Source: CAZXDS01 sp964639525 | Lineage (GTDB): Bacteria > Bacteroidota > Ignavibacteria > Ignavibacteriales > Melioribacteraceae | NCBI GenBank assembly: GCA_964639525.1 | Contig: CAZXDS010000012.1 | Span: 1-34,436, forward strand | DNA: 34,436 nucleotides | Direction: 5' to 3' | Shown: positions 17,488 to 26,413 of the stretch, one piece after another | How the letters are laid out: each line of letters begins with the position of its first letter | Numbering within the stretch: position 1 is the stretch's first letter | Notes under the pieces: model-generated | Databases searched by the model: none | The model's input: only the letters and a program-made list of their open reading frames with translations | What the model was told of the DNA's origin: nothing | Made by a program: the position numbers and the translations under genes

Positions 17488-20361
17488 CTATCTCAGTAGC
17501 ACCATTTTTTTTGCCTGCATAAAATTAAATCCATTTCCTACAGCAGATAACCTGTAAATGTAAACACCACTTGCCAATTTATCGGCATTGAATATTACTT
17601 TATGGCTTCCTGATGTTTGTTTTCCATTTACGAGAGTTGCAATTTTTCGCCCCAATATATCGTAAATAATTAGTTTAATTATCGGAATATTCCCATCATT
17701 AAAAAGAGGAACAAAATACTTTATTGTTGTACTCGGGTTAAACGGATTAGGATAATTTTGATTTAATACAAATTTAGTCGGGTTAATTTCACCGCGTGAA
17801 TTAACGGATTTAATGATAATACCGTTATAAAAATTTTGAATAAACGCTGCTTGTTTTCGTAACTTGGTTATGCTGTTTAATCTGTCAGTTCCTCTTGCAA
17901 TTAAAATTGCGTAAGCAACTTCCTGAGTATCACCGGCAGCAAGGTTAAAAGGGCCTGTAGATTCTATATAACTTCTTTGTCCCGAAGGTGGACCATTTGT
18001 CCATCCGTAGAAATCATACCAACCGGTTCCTGTTACCGGATCACCGGAAACAGCAAACCTTGTTGTATCTCCTGTATTCGGATCAATTATCGGTAATCCG
18101 TCTAATCGATAACCTTGCATATAGTTGTACATCTGCTTTGTCCCCTCATACTTACCTGCATACGCATTATCAAAATAAAAGAAAGAAGGGTCTGAATTTA
18201 TAATACCTATAAATGAAACTAAGGGTTTATTTTTATATCCTTTATGCCAACTATTATCAAACCAGGCTGAATCATTTATGCTTGCGACAACTTTTGGACC
18301 TTGTACCATCATATGCCCTACTGCCGGAGGTGGTGTACCATAAAATCCTTCATCATCTTCATCTCCGTTGTAAGTATAACCCATATTTATTGCTGTATCT
18401 ACTCCAACACAATCATCTCCCGCAAATCCCAAATCATCGTCAGACCAATATGATAAATACATATCTGTAATCGGTGTATCGCCTTTGTTTATTATTTTAT
18501 ATTTCTTGAAAACTACATCCTCTAATCCTTCTTTATTATAACCCCAGATTGTTGTCTGAAATTCTAAAGGTAGCGGAAGTGAACCATAAGTAAATACGGA
18601 TAATGATGAATCTGCTCCGTTGTTGACAAAAAAGAATGTTTCGTCCCCGAGAATATTATCATCAACACCGGGAGTATAAATGCCATCATTATCCACATCA
18701 ATAACCGGAGCACCAAGATCAGCCGGCCAATTTTCGTAATCGTATTTTAATCTGTTCCGTTCAACACTTGGAGGAAGCGATTGCCAGTTTCGCTTACTCT
18801 TAAATATTTTATATTCACTCTTATTCGGGTCGTCCGGCTGTCCGTTTTCTAAAATAATTCCCGGGCTGAACCCTTGACGGTAAACCGATCCGTTTACTCT
18901 GATTTCACCATTAAGTTTACCGCCGAAAAGTAATCCGTCTGCAAAAACAGCAGATTGCCTTGCATTTATTCCGCCTGGCCAATAAAAGCCACCGTTGCCG
19001 GTTCTCGGGTCATTGGAACCGCCTCCGTTATTGCCAAACCACATCATAACATTGTTTACAGCTATTGTATCATAATCTTGGCGTACTAATATTGTTACAG
19101 AAGGCTCTAATTTGTCGTAAACATCAGGATTATTTGAGCTTGTTATTTTAATTAAAGTATTTTCAGAATTAATTTCCGGAACTTCCCAAGCATATTTGCC
19201 GGAATCTACAGGGAAATATTGCACAATATTGTTCCAATTGTTACCAATATCTGTTGAGTACGTTATGTCAACCGTTCCTCCTTCCAAATTGTATGTTTCC
19301 CAGTTTAAATATGTAGTATTAAATGCCTCAATTAAATAAGGATTAGGATTATAGTATGCGGGGTAAGTAGTTAAGTAAGTTCTAAGTATTTGATAATCAC
19401 CATTCTTATCTGTTTTTAAAAGTTTTCTCCCTGCAGTAAACATAATGAAGCCGTTATCGGTTGTTTCCTTGATGCGAGAAGGATAATTATATTGCAGCTG
19501 TTGAAGAATAGGTTTCTGCCAAATAATATTACCGAGTGAATCAAGTTTTGTTAATTTCGAATTGCCATAGGCAATGATATTTCCATCCGAAGTAGAGCTT
19601 ACAGATTGATTTGTGAGTTCAGTGTTTTCCCAAATTAAGTTTCCGTTAAAATCATAACGAAATAGCGAGCTGTCTCTTTCCGAAAGAAGATATCCATTAT
19701 TAAAAGCTGCAACAGATGCAATAAAGTTTCTATGTTCAACCCGGAGTGTGTCCCCATTTATATTTGTTTTAATAAAATTAGTACCGGCACTTATAATATA
19801 GGATGAATCACTTAACTGTATAAGATAGTATAATGGTAGATTATAAGTATCTTCTTGATGTAAAGATTTATTCCAGAACTGTGTCCCGTTTAAGTCAATT
19901 TTTGCTATATATAAAGTGTCATTTTCTCTTTGAAGAATTAACAATTTTGAATCGAAGGTTGGTGTTATTCGCAAAAAAGTATTATCAACTCCATTTGTTC
20001 CGAGACTTAAATTATTTATTGAATCTCCGGCTGCATCAATAAAAGTTAAGCTTATATTCAAATCCGTGTTTGAATATCCCCAAAGATAATTCCCGTTATT
20101 CAATTGTATTGCCTGATGATTTTTGCGGAATAAAACTTTAGGATAAAAAGAAGATTTCCAAGTTGTGAAGCCTTCCGCATCTAATTTTAAAATAAATGTG
20201 TCTCCGGCAACGATATATCCACCATCAGCCGTATTTTCTGCGGTATAATATTCGGAATAGACATTCCTACCGAATGATTTCAAAAATGTAGTTCGCTGTG
20301 CTTGAACTGTTAAGAAGGAACTTGTTAGAAACAAAATAATTACTAACACACGCATTTTCAT
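17488..20361 (-). CDS. Large T9SS-sorted secreted protein of unknown function
   Basis: A 957-residue protein with a signal peptide ending near residue 21 (LTVQAQ). The first 330 residues hold repeated short units such as GGYIVAGDTFILKLDAEG and DNGFIMFTAGRKLLKTDKNG, the pattern of quinoprotein-like or delta-60-type propellers. A middle region at about 420-850 contains NGGGSNDPRTGNGGFYWPGG, an Asp-rich loop DVDNDGIYTPGVDD that could bind calcium, and GYTYNGDEDDEGFYG; I know this arrangement only from uncharacterised proteins. From about 864 there is a T9SS type A sorting domain (LNQNYPNPFNPST to AKKMVLLR). GAGG lies about 9 bases before the ATG. It is on the same strand as the subtilase gene, 240 bases downstream of it. 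Confidence 0.85.
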   Translation of the reverse strand: MKMRVLVIILFLTSSFLTVQAQRTTFLKSFGRNVYSEYYTAENTADGGYIVAGDTFILKLDAEGFTTWKSSFYPKVLFRKNHQAIQLNNGNYLWGYSNTDLNISLTFIDAAGDSINNLSLGTNGVDNTFLRITPTFDSKLLILQRENDTLYIAKIDLNGTQFWNKSLHQEDTYNLPLYYLIQLSDSSYIISAGTNFIKTNINGDTLRVEHRNFIASVAAFNNGYLLSERDSSLFRYDFNGNLIWENTELTNQSVSSTSDGNIIAYGNSKLTKLDSLGNIIWQKPILQQLQYNYPSRIKETTDNGFIMFTAGRKLLKTDKNGDYQILRTYLTTYPAYYNPNPYLIEAFNTTYLNWETYNLEGGTVDITYSTDIGNNWNNIVQYFPVDSGKYAWEVPEINSENTLIKITSSNNPDVYDKLEPSVTILVRQDYDTIAVNNVMMWFGNNGGGSNDPRTGNGGFYWPGGINARQSAVFADGLLFGGKLNGEIRVNGSVYRQGFSPGIILENGQPDDPNKSEYKIFKSKRNWQSLPPSVERNRLKYDYENWPADLGAPVIDVDNDGIYTPGVDDNILGDETFFFVNNGADSSLSVFTYGSLPLPLEFQTTIWGYNKEGLEDVVFKKYKIINKGDTPITDMYLSYWSDDDLGFAGDDCVGVDTAINMGYTYNGDEDDEGFYGTPPPAVGHMMVQGPKVVASINDSAWFDNSWHKGYKNKPLVSFIGIINSDPSFFYFDNAYAGKYEGTKQMYNYMQGYRLDGLPIIDPNTGDTTRFAVSGDPVTGTGWYDFYGWTNGPPSGQRSYIESTGPFNLAAGDTQEVAYAILIARGTDRLNSITKLRKQAAFIQNFYNGIIIKSVNSRGEINPTKFVLNQNYPNPFNPSTTIKYFVPLFNDGNIPIIKLIIYDILGRKIATLVNGKQTSGSHKVIFNADKLASGVYIYRLSAVGNGFNFMQAKKMVLLR
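17684..17693. repeat. Short palindrome in the sorting-domain coding region
   Basis: GGAATATTCC is a perfect 10-base palindrome. It falls at the same codons of the T9SS sorting domain as the longer 20-base palindrome in the subtilase gene, so it may be a decayed relative; at this length chance is also possible. Confidence 0.3.
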
Positions 20362-20422
20362 AACTTTACCTCAAAGTTTGAAATAAGTATGAGTCTATTC
20401 TAAAAAGTAATTTTTTGATAAA

Positions 20423-20506
20423 CCCACGACTTCAGTCGTGGGGAAACAGACTAAAAACGAACTTCCCCAAAAAGACTTTAGTCCGTTTGTGACTTTTTAG
20501 AGGGGA
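20423..20506. repeat. REP-like double-hairpin element between two T9SS cargo genes
   Basis: The first hairpin is CCCACGACT (20423-20431), two bases, then AGTCGTGGG (20434-20442). The second is an imperfect long stem: TCCCCAAAAAG (20464-20474) can pair with CTTTTT plus GGGGA (20493-20506, two-base bulge), and GACTTTAGTC sits within it. Both hairpins share a GACTT(C/T)AGTC core. Neither has a proper T-tract, so this looks like a mobile palindromic (REP or IS200/IS605-end-like) element rather than a terminator. No transposase is present in the window. Confidence 0.6.
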
Positions 20507-20601
20507 CTCAGTATTTTTCTTAAAATATTAATAGCAATATTTATAATTAATCTAATGTATATAATCACAATACATTAGTCAATTATTCAAATCCAAATTA
20601 T

Positions 20602-23544
20602 TTATCTAAGCAGCACCATTTTTTTTGCCTGCATGAAATTTACATTTTTACCTACTGCGGATAACCTATAAATGTAAACTCCGTTTGCAAATTCACCTTT
20701 GGAAGAAGAAGCATCAAAATTAATCTCATAATTCCCTGCTGTTTGTTTTTTATTTACAAGAATCGCAATTTCTCTCCCGAGAATATCATAAACTTTTAAT
20801 TGTACAGACGGGATATATCCCGTCTCTACGTTTGGAATTGAATATTTAATAATTGTACTCGGATTAAACGGATTCGGATAGTTTTGTTTTAACTCAAATT
20901 TTGTAGGCAAAGAATTATTTGTGTTATTAAGATCAGTTACCGGAGATCCAATATCAGTTAGAGACAAATCATCAATGTACCAGCCGGTAGAAACTATTGA
21001 TTCATCGGCGCCAAAATCAAATCTGAATTTTACAACATCATTGCCTTGCACTAAACCGACTAAGTTAAAAGTTACTTCTTTCCAACCGCCCGATGTTCCA
21101 CTAAATGCTTCCTCTCCGCCAATCGGATTTTGGAAACTTGAAGAAAGTTGTGAGTCGTAACCGCTTTGTGGTATAATTAATTGAAATGGATTATTGTTAA
21201 TTGAAATTTTTACATTCCCGCCATCAAAAGTTGATTCGCTATCGTACCAATGCCAAAATGTTAAAGTAGGAGTTTCACCAAATACTGTATATTCCGGTGT
21301 TTCTAACGAGGATAATTGCGTTGTTGAATTATAATCATTATTGAGAACAGTTCCCCAAACATTCGGGGCGCTGTGTGTCCCAGGCGGATTTATTGTTACT
21401 TCGCCCCATTCCCAGTCTGATGTTGGTTGTAAATTCCCATCGGTTATGTCAAAATTTTCATTTATTGATTGAAATTCTCCGATTGTAAAAGTGTAAAAAG
21501 TACTGTCGGTAGGAAGAATAGTTAAATTCGGAGTGTTGGCAGCATCGGTTACAATAATTCTGTAACTAATGGAATCGCCGACTGAAACTTCGCTAGCTGC
21601 AATTGGAAATTCAGCACTAAATGTACTATCACCAATATTGCTTAAATTAAAACTGTTTAAGTTATTATTATTTATTTTATAACTAACAATCGTACTATCA
21701 ATAGTAATATTATCAAAAGCAGTTATTTCAATATTAATTGGAAAATTCAGCAATGAAACTATTGAAATAGGAATGTGAAAAACAATTGGTGCAATATGGT
21801 CAGGTCCAACTGTAAACTTGAAAAAATTACTCGGTGCATCTATAGGAAGAAAAGAAGCTGCTCCTGAAGAGTTGCCCGCTTTTATATAATATTCAACAGT
21901 TGAATTTTGAGACTGCGGAATTGTTGCAGAATAAGTTGTTCCACTTCCTGTGAAAGTAAATTGGACGGAATCAGCAGTTACAAAATTATCAGTAGAATAG
22001 TAAACATAAAGGCTGTTTTCATCCAAAGGTAAAGTGGAACTAAACTCAGCATTAACAACATTAAGGCGATGCTGATTTTCAGTATCGGTCAAAGGTTGAT
22101 GTGATATCTGAACTCTGAAATAATTTACAGCAGCGAGTGCATCAATTATTCCCCAGCCGTATTCGCTATCAGGATTAGAATGCTGCGAAGCCGTTTCACG
22201 AAGAGCATCACGAACCTGCATTGGCGTTAAATTCGGGTTTGCACAAACTACAAGAGCTGCAACTCCTGCAGAAAGCGGACAACTGAATGATGTACCGCTC
22301 GAACTCGTGTATCCACTGCCTGAACCGGGGCTTGCAACTACAACACCGCTTCCCATTGCCATAATGTCAGGTTTTATTCTGCCGTCAACAGTTGGACCAA
22401 CACTACTGAAGCTAACTCTATCACCTGAAGAGCCGACTGCACCGACTGCAATTACGCTATCTCCATCAGCAGGAGCACCGAGTGTATTATGCGATGAATT
22501 AGAGCCTTCGTTGCCGGCAGAATTTACAACAACAATTCCTCGAGCAGCAGCCAAATCTGCTCCGTTTGTTATTGTTGCCGTGTTCCCGTCCATATCCTGC
22601 CAAGTGTAGCCTGTAAAACCGGCATCCATTTCTATATAGCCGAGAGAAGTAGAAGTAACATCTACTCCGATAGAATCTGCCCATTCTGCCGCTGCAATCC
22701 AATTGTCCTCTTCTGCCGGAGTTTCCGAATCGGTATTTTCCGTTTTTGCAAGAATAAAAGAAGCTCCGAAAGCAGGTCCTATTAAATGTCCTTCACTAAA
22801 TCCGCCGATAGTAGATAAAGTTTCAGTTCCGTGACTCCCTTCGCCCATGTCTCCTTCATCATCAACATTTGAATCATTATTTACAAAATCGTAAGCAGCA
22901 ATTATATTCATATTTGCAAAAACAGGGTGTTCAAGATTGTTGAAGCCGGCATCCATTATGCAGATTGTAACGCCTTGACCGTAGAATCCTAAATCATGAA
23001 CTGCAGGAACATCAATTTGCTGCAGCTGTGTGTATGATGAACCGTAATCAAACGAATTAATTTTTTTTAGTGATTGTTTAAACTTTTTAGGTGCCGTTGT
23101 TTTAATGTCTTTTTTCCTTGCTGAAAAGGAACGAACCAAATCTATTTTTTTTATAAACGATAAATGTTCTATTTGCGAGATTCCATTTTTATCGGCATAT
23201 GCACTAACAGCGTTAAACCATCTCGACCGATGATGAATTGTTATATTGTAAGAAGATAACGTTTTAATATAATTTTTACTAACCGGAACATCCCTGAAAT
23301 CAATCAGAGAATTCTTGTCCATAGTTTTTGCTCTTCGCAGTAGAGATTTTTTACTTACAACAAGTTCAGGATGTTTTAGAAAATTATTTACATTATTTCC
23401 CTTGTCGGTAAAATAAATCCAAACCTTTACTTTTTCATTTTTTGTTATCCGGTTTAATTTTACTTTTAAAATAGACGATGTTTTTGTCTGTTGTGCGATA
23501 ATAGCTGAAAACATGAATAATAAAACAAAGATACTTTTTTTCAT
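20602..23544 (-). CDS. Secreted subtilisin-like (S8) serine protease with T9SS sorting domain
   Basis: A 980-residue secreted protease. Signal peptide 1-18 is followed by a propeptide-like region to about 165. The S8 domain at about 170-475 has a complete catalytic set: Asp198 (CIMDAG), His238 (GSHGTE), oxyanion Asn345 (NSAGNEG) and Ser419 (GTSFSCP). After it come beta-sandwich modules (about 480-870) with a carbohydrate- or adhesion-type domain around NVWGTVLNNDY and GWYIDDLSL. A T9SS type A sorting domain starts at about 883 (LKQNYPNPFNPST) and ends AKKMVLLR. The sorting domain is five residues longer than that of the GH13 enzyme between its second and third strands, where the DNA carries a perfect palindrome. 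No ribosome site stands out before the ATG. Confidence 0.93.
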   Translation of the reverse strand: MKKSIFVLLFMFSAIIAQQTKTSSILKVKLNRITKNEKVKVWIYFTDKGNNVNNFLKHPELVVSKKSLLRRAKTMDKNSLIDFRDVPVSKNYIKTLSSYNITIHHRSRWFNAVSAYADKNGISQIEHLSFIKKIDLVRSFSARKKDIKTTAPKKFKQSLKKINSFDYGSSYTQLQQIDVPAVHDLGFYGQGVTICIMDAGFNNLEHPVFANMNIIAAYDFVNNDSNVDDEGDMGEGSHGTETLSTIGGFSEGHLIGPAFGASFILAKTENTDSETPAEEDNWIAAAEWADSIGVDVTSTSLGYIEMDAGFTGYTWQDMDGNTATITNGADLAAARGIVVVNSAGNEGSNSSHNTLGAPADGDSVIAVGAVGSSGDRVSFSSVGPTVDGRIKPDIMAMGSGVVVASPGSGSGYTSSSGTSFSCPLSAGVAALVVCANPNLTPMQVRDALRETASQHSNPDSEYGWGIIDALAAVNYFRVQISHQPLTDTENQHRLNVVNAEFSSTLPLDENSLYVYYSTDNFVTADSVQFTFTGSGTTYSATIPQSQNSTVEYYIKAGNSSGAASFLPIDAPSNFFKFTVGPDHIAPIVFHIPISIVSLLNFPINIEITAFDNITIDSTIVSYKINNNNLNSFNLSNIGDSTFSAEFPIAASEVSVGDSISYRIIVTDAANTPNLTILPTDSTFYTFTIGEFQSINENFDITDGNLQPTSDWEWGEVTINPPGTHSAPNVWGTVLNNDYNSTTQLSSLETPEYTVFGETPTLTFWHWYDSESTFDGGNVKISINNNPFQLIIPQSGYDSQLSSSFQNPIGGEEAFSGTSGGWKEVTFNLVGLVQGNDVVKFRFDFGADESIVSTGWYIDDLSLTDIGSPVTDLNNTNNSLPTKFELKQNYPNPFNPSTIIKYSIPNVETGYIPSVQLKVYDILGREIAILVNKKQTAGNYEINFDASSSKGEFANGVYIYRLSAVGKNVNFMQAKKMVLLR
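20806..20825. repeat. Perfect 20-bp palindrome inside the subtilase sorting domain
   Basis: AGACGGGATATATCCCGTCT reads the same on both strands. On the coding (minus) strand it lies in frame and encodes most of the residues VETGYIPS in the sorting domain. A palindrome this long is very unlikely by chance in AT-rich coding DNA, so it looks like an inserted repeat tolerated at a loop. Confidence 0.75.
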
Positions 23545-23792
23545 TTAAATTCCCATATTTATAATTTTAATAATTAAATTATGAAACAATAAAATATCTG
23601 AATTTATTTGGTAGGAATAAATCAAACAAGTGTTGCCCCACTTTTATTTCAAATTTACTGCTAAATATGAAAAAATTAAAGCTAAAAATTATTCCAATAC
23701 AATTAAAACTTGTAAATTGCGGACTTGATTTTAGCAGGCAGACATTTTAATTTAAATTTTATTACAATACATTATATGAAGAAAGGGCAGCA
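23545..23792. promoter_or_regulatory. Divergent intergenic region between subtilase and paaZ
   Basis: About 250 AT-rich bases separate the minus-strand subtilase start from the plus-strand paaZ start. Promoters for both must lie here or nearby. I could not identify a convincing consensus, operator or hairpin. Confidence 0.3.
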
Positions 23793-25811
23793 ATGAAATT
23801 AAAAAGTTATGTGCTTGGCGGTTGGATTGAGGGAACGGGAAATCTTCAAAATCTTTACAATGCGGCAACGGGCGAAAAAATATATGAAATATCCTCCGAA
23901 GGTTTGGACTTCAAAAAGATATTGGAATACGGGCGTGAAGCAGGCGGAAATGCTTTACGCGAAATGACCTTCCATCAGCGCGGTAGAATGCTGAAAAAAC
24001 TTGCTCAATATTTAATGAATCGTAAAGATGAATTGTATCCTTTTTCTTTTAAAACCGGTGCTACTAAAATCGATTCGTGGATTGACATTGAAGGCGGTAT
24101 TTCTACGCTATTTGTTTTTGCAAGTAAGAGTAGAAGAGAATTACCAGATGAAAAAATTTGGGCTGAAGGGAATTCGGAAATACTTTCAAAAGACGGAAGC
24201 TTTGTCGGGCAGCACGTGCTTGTGCCTTTACAGGGAGTTGCTGTGCACATCAATGCTTACAATTTTCCTATTTGGGGAATGCTTGAAAAAATTGCACCTA
24301 CATTGATTGCCGGAATGCCCGCTGTTGTTAAGCCTTCTCCAATTTCAGCTTATCTTGCCGAAAAAATGGTTCATCAAATTGTTGAATCCAAAATTTTACC
24401 CGAAGGTACTTTACAATTAATTTGCGGCGAACCCGGAGATTTGTTAGACCATTTAACAAGTCAGGATGTTGTTACTTTTACAGGCTCCGCTGCGACCGGA
24501 CAAAAATTGAAATCACATCCCGTTGTTATAAAAAACTCCGTTCGATTTAATCTTGAAGCGGATTCTCTAAACTGCTCCATTCTTGGTCCGGATGTTACAC
24601 CGGAAATGCCTGAGTTTAATCTTTTTGTAAAAGAAGTTGTAAATGAAATGACCATAAAAGCCGGACAAAAATGTACGGCAATTCGACGGACAATAGTTCC
24701 TATTGAATTGGAAGAAAATGTTATAGATGCAATTAAGGGAAGATTACAGAAAATTAAAATTGGAGTACCCGGAAATGAAGGCGTAAGAATGGGTCCTCTT
24801 GCCGATAGCAGATATGTTGAATTGGTAAAAACAAAAATTGCTGAGCTGAAAAACACAATGTCAGTTGCTTATGAAGGCAGTACAAAATTTGAATCAGGTT
24901 CATTTGTAAATCCGGTTTTATTCAGATGCGACACACCATTTGAAACAAGTGAACCTCATGAAATAGAGGCATTCGGTCCTGTAAATACAGTAATGCCTTA
25001 CAAAAATTTAGATGAAGCAATTAAAATTGCAGAACTCGGACAGGGAAGTTTAGTTGTGTCTCTGTTTACAGCCGATAACGAAGTTGCAAAGAAAGTTGTG
25101 CTTGAAGCAGGAGCATATCATGGAAGAATTATGATTATAAATAGAAACTCGGCTAAAGGCTCAACAGGGCACGGCTCACCATTGCCGCACTTAACACACG
25201 GCGGTCCCGGCAGAGCGGGCGGCGGAGAAGAAATGGGCGGAATTCGCGGACTGTTGAAGTATATGCAGCGTGTAGCATTGCAGGGCGATCCATCAACATT
25301 AACTTATATTTGCAACGAATGGATAAATGGTGCCGAACAAAAATTTGATAAAATTCATCCATTCAAAAAATATTTTGACGAACTCCAAATTGGAGAAACA
25401 TATATTACACATCGCCGTACTGTAACTGAAACAGATATTGTAAACTTTGCCGGAATAAGCGGAGATTACTTTTACGCTCACACAGATGCAATTGCCGCAG
25501 CCGATTCCATTTTTGAAAAACGTGTTGCGCACGGTTATTTTGTTTTATCGGCGGCGGCAGGCTTGTTTGTCGATCCGGCTCCGGGTCCCGTTTTGGCTAA
25601 TTACGGATTGGAAGGTCTCCGGTTTACTCAGCCTGTTTTTATTGGTGATACTATTTATGCTAAAATAACTTGTAAGCGAAAAACTGAAAAAGAAAAACGC
25701 GAAGATGAAAAACTACAAGGCGTTGTTGAGTGGTATGTGGAAATTTTTAACCAGGAAGATGAAGTGGTGGCTTTATATACGATTTTTACATTGGTTGAAA
25801 GGCAGCGGTAA
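23793..25811 (+). CDS. paaZ: Bifunctional oxepin-CoA hydrolase / 3-oxo-5,6-dehydrosuberyl-CoA semialdehyde dehydrogenase PaaZ
   Basis: A 672-residue fusion enzyme of the phenylacetate pathway. The N-terminal aldehyde dehydrogenase domain (about 1-515) has VAVHINAYNFPIWGMLEKI, VVKPSP, the general base Glu255 (FNLEADSLN) and the nucleophile Cys294 (AGQKCTAIRR). The C-terminal MaoC/(R)-hydratase domain (about 525-670) has the catalytic pair Asp558 and His563 in SGDYFYAHTD, then RVAHGYF. These residues fall within a few positions of the E. coli PaaZ residues, so both activities are predicted: ring opening of oxepin-CoA and oxidation of the resulting aldehyde. GAAAGGG lies about 8 bases before the ATG. 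paaD follows after 2 bases. Confidence 0.95.
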   Translation: MKLKSYVLGGWIEGTGNLQNLYNAATGEKIYEISSEGLDFKKILEYGREAGGNALREMTFHQRGRMLKKLAQYLMNRKDELYPFSFKTGATKIDSWIDIEGGISTLFVFASKSRRELPDEKIWAEGNSEILSKDGSFVGQHVLVPLQGVAVHINAYNFPIWGMLEKIAPTLIAGMPAVVKPSPISAYLAEKMVHQIVESKILPEGTLQLICGEPGDLLDHLTSQDVVTFTGSAATGQKLKSHPVVIKNSVRFNLEADSLNCSILGPDVTPEMPEFNLFVKEVVNEMTIKAGQKCTAIRRTIVPIELEENVIDAIKGRLQKIKIGVPGNEGVRMGPLADSRYVELVKTKIAELKNTMSVAYEGSTKFESGSFVNPVLFRCDTPFETSEPHEIEAFGPVNTVMPYKNLDEAIKIAELGQGSLVVSLFTADNEVAKKVVLEAGAYHGRIMIINRNSAKGSTGHGSPLPHLTHGGPGRAGGGEEMGGIRGLLKYMQRVALQGDPSTLTYICNEWINGAEQKFDKIHPFKKYFDELQIGETYITHRRTVTETDIVNFAGISGDYFYAHTDAIAAADSIFEKRVAHGYFVLSAAAGLFVDPAPGPVLANYGLEGLRFTQPVFIGDTIYAKITCKRKTEKEKREDEKLQGVVEWYVEIFNQEDEVVALYTIFTLVERQR

Positions 25812-25813
25812 AA

Positions 25814-26302
25814 TTGGATTTAACCGCTAAGAATATATTATCTGTTTTATCGGAAATAAACGATCCGGAAATTCCTGTTTTAAATATTGTTGAAATGGGA
25901 ATTGTAAGGAATGTTGATTTAACAACGGATGAAGTTGTTATTTCAATTACGCCGACATATTCCGGCTGCCCGGCAATGAACACTATTGAAGATCAAATCA
26001 ATGAAATATTGATTGAAAATGCTATTACAAATTTTCGTATCAAAACTATCTATTCACCTTCGTGGACAACTGATTGGCTTAGCGAAACAACAAAAAAGAA
26101 ATTAGTGGATTACGGTATTTCAGCACCCGGCAAAACTACAAATATTAACAATCTGCAATCCTTTTCTTTACAAAAAGTTCACTGTCCGTATTGCAGTTCG
26201 GAAAATACAAAACTAACAAGCGAATTTGGTTCCACTGCTTGTAAATCACTGCATTATTGTAACGATTGTAGTCAACCTTTTGAACATTTCAAATGCATTT
26301 AA
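25814..26302 (+). CDS. paaD: Phenylacetyl-CoA epoxidase accessory protein PaaD
   Basis: A 162-residue protein. The N-terminal MIP18/DUF59 domain (about 5-85) is marked by NDPEIPVLNIVEMGIVR and TPTYSGCPAM, with Cys52 of the DUF59 motif. The C-terminal extension is specific to PaaD: CPYC (124-127), SEFGSTACKSL (Cys143), CNDC (149-152) and a closing HFKC. PaaD is thought to help mature the metal centre of the PaaABCE ring-epoxidase. The start is a TTG two bases after the paaZ stop, so translation is probably coupled. The epoxidase subunits themselves are not in the window. Confidence 0.93.
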   Translation: MDLTAKNILSVLSEINDPEIPVLNIVEMGIVRNVDLTTDEVVISITPTYSGCPAMNTIEDQINEILIENAITNFRIKTIYSPSWTTDWLSETTKKKLVDYGISAPGKTTNINNLQSFSLQKVHCPYCSSENTKLTSEFGSTACKSLHYCNDCSQPFEHFKCI

Positions 26303-26323
26303 TTTTGTTTGTTGTAAAATAAA

Positions 26324-26349
26324 AAGAGCAAGATTTTACTCTTGCTCTT
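26324..26349 (-). terminator. Intrinsic terminator for the thioredoxin reductase operon
   Basis: AAGAGCAAGA (26324-26333) pairs with TCTTGCTCTT (26340-26349) in a perfect 10-bp stem with a 6-base loop. Read on the minus strand it is followed by TTTTATTTTAC, a good T-tract; on the plus strand it is followed by AGCGGGG, so it works mainly for the leftward trxB operon. Confidence 0.82.
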
Positions 26350-26413
26350 AGCGGGGAAAGAAAATAACGATAAAATAGCTATCGTTAGAATCTAAACTTT
26401 ATTTGATTATAAC

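Noticed and set aside
20423..20442. Hairpin as terminator of the subtilase gene
   Set aside because: It is far stronger than its context needs, has no T-tract on either strand, and shares a core with the adjacent stem, so a repeat element fits better.
22307..22609. 100-residue plus-strand frame within the subtilase region
   Set aside because: It is antisense to the S8 catalytic domain, proline- and threonine-rich and without motifs; a composition artefact.
24461..24856. 131-residue minus-strand frame within paaZ
   Set aside because: It lies wholly opposite the conserved aldehyde dehydrogenase domain and has no recognisable features.
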